DNA of 13,489 nucleotides. It comes from CAZDKO01 sp964506075 [NCBI: uncultured bacterium]. GTDB taxonomy: Bacteria; CAZDME01; JAYEMH01. Position numbers and translations under genes: made by a program. How positions within the stretch are numbered: position 1 is the first letter of the stretch; the number at the start of each line of letters is the position of its first letter. Location: positions 1-13,489 of the forward strand of contig CAZDKO010000012.1 of assembly GCA_964506075.1 (NCBI GenBank), written 5' to 3'. The notes below the pieces were generated by a model. The model was not told the origin of the DNA and did no database searches. It saw only the letters and a list, made by a program, of their open reading frames with translations. Shown piece by piece: positions 12,421 through 13,489 of this stretch.

Positions 12421-13489
12421 AATCCTTGTTTTAATGGATTCTCCTCTTATACTCCTTGATGAGTATCTTCATTCTGTTGGCGTAATTCAGTTTCAATCCT
12501 TGTTTTAATGGATTCTCCTCTTATACCATAAGATCTTCGGCAGTAAGTTTAAATTCTTTCCTGTTTCAATCCTTGTTTTAATGGATTCTCCTCTTATACT
12601 TAAACCTAAATATCTTTTCCTTATCTTCCTCACTGTTTCAATCCTTGTTTTAATGGATTCTCCTCTTATACCGGTCAGGTATCGCCTCAAGACCCGACTG
12701 CACCGGCGTTTCAATCCTTGTTTTAATGGATTCTCCTCTTATACAATCATTTCAGCTTTTCGTGCTGACCAAAGAGGTCGTTTCAATCCTTGTTTTAATG
12801 GATTCTCCTCTTATACCTTGCTTTCTCCTCAAGTCTCACCTCGCACCCCCTTGTTTCAATCCTTGTTTTAATGGATTCTCCTCTTATACCAGACTCCAAC
12901 CTTACCACCAAACAACGCCTTTTTAGTTTCAATCCTTGTTTTAATGGATTCTCCTCTTATACAAATCAAACGAATTATCTTCAAACGGTAATCTCCAGTT
13001 TCAATCCTTGTTTTAATGGATTCTCCTCTTATACTTATCCGCTTTCAAAGAGACGTTGCTGTAGATAGAGTTTCAATCCTTGTTTTAATGGATTCTCCTC
13101 TTATACAATGTTATTGACCTTCAGAAGAATATTTCTTATAGGTTTCAATCCTTGTTTTAATGGATTCTCCTCTTATACACCCGGGGTTTTAATGCCAAAT
13201 ATTGAGGTGTTGAAGTTTCAATCCTTGTTTTAATGGATTCTCCTCTTATACGTTCTCTACCGCCACATCTACAATCGCCCCTGGGTAGTTTCAATCCTTG
13301 TTTTAATGGATTCTCCTCTTATACTTTAATATATCCAAAAAATACACCCCTAAATCCGGTAGGTTTCAATCCTTGTTTTAATGGATTCTCCTCTTATACA
13401 AAGATGTGGTGAGGAACTGGTCGGAAGATTTGGCGTTTCAATCCTTGTTTTAATGGATTCTCCTCTTATACTACCGCATACAATCCCAT
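12416..13489 (-). CRISPR. CRISPR array: 15 identical 37-bp repeats, 14 full spacers, running off the right edge
   Basis: The plus-strand repeat begins GTTTCAATCC, has TTGTTTTAAT in the middle and ends CTCCTCTTATAC. Repeats start at 12416, 12490, 12563, 12635, 12708, 12780, 12853, 12926, 12998, 13070, 13142, 13215, 13288, 13363 and 13435, all identical by eye. The spacers are 37, 36, 35, 36, 35, 36, 36, 35, 35, 35, 36, 36, 38 and 35 bases, and the fifteenth is cut after 18. On the minus strand each repeat ends in ATTGAAAC, the 8-base crRNA 5' handle typical of many type I and type III systems. Transcription is therefore most likely leftward, with the leader and cas genes beyond the right edge and 12416 at the trailer end. 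The repeat has short complementary arms AATCC and GGATT around a 10-base loop. No cas gene is in the window. Open frames across this region are artefacts of the repeats. Confidence 0.97.

Noticed and set aside
12505-13068. Several open frames with repeated GESIKTRIET or FNPCFNGFSSYT segments
   Set aside because: They are translations of the CRISPR repeat and carry no gene.

Overview
The window looks like a chromosomal segment of a Gram-negative, probably uncultured bacterium with AT-leaning DNA. Three secreted proteins end in a PEP-CTERM tail, which implies an exosortase and normally an outer membrane. The overall style (PEP-CTERM proteins, a membrane-anchored SGNH protein with TPRs, a radical SAM gene with a B12-like domain) would fit a lineage such as Candidatus Omnitrophota. 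That placement is inference, because no marker gene is present.

Layout. Positions 1-1465 (minus): a partial coiled-coil zinc-ribbon gene of the COG1579 type lies behind a complete malate dehydrogenase gene (mdh), which has a recognisable promoter and a hairpin leader. Positions 1466-1816 are intergenic and end in a palindromic foldback repeat. Positions 1817-3789 (minus): two tightly spaced PEP-CTERM genes, a HAF-repeat protein and a possible jelly-roll protein. Positions 3790-4168 are a divergent control region. Positions 4169-11084 (plus): a six-gene operon. Positions 11085-11348 hold further copies of the foldback repeat family. Positions 11334-12023 (minus): a third PEP-CTERM gene, of the DNRLRE type, with a good promoter. 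Positions 12175-12420: the 3' remnant of an IS200-like/RAYT transposase gene. Positions 12416-13489: a CRISPR array of 15 identical 37-bp repeats that runs off the right edge, with no cas gene in view.

The plus-strand operon is the main discovery. In order it encodes an MBOAT acyltransferase (DltB-like), a radical SAM protein with an N-terminal B12-binding-type domain, an acyl carrier protein (DltC-like), an amino-acid adenylating enzyme (DltA-like), a 56-aa one-helix microprotein ending in FIYSLF (DltX-like), and a membrane-anchored SGNH protein whose catalytic domain is split by about eleven TPRs (DltD-like). All five roles of the Gram-positive Dlt pathway are present, in a genome that appears Gram-negative, with a radical SAM enzyme added. 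I infer that an amino acid or related acid is adenylated, loaded on the carrier, possibly modified, passed across the membrane by the MBOAT and microprotein, and placed by the SGNH-TPR protein on an envelope polymer or protein. The substrate and the acceptor cannot be read from the sequence. The flanking PEP-CTERM genes make a secreted glycoprotein or exopolysaccharide acceptor conceivable.
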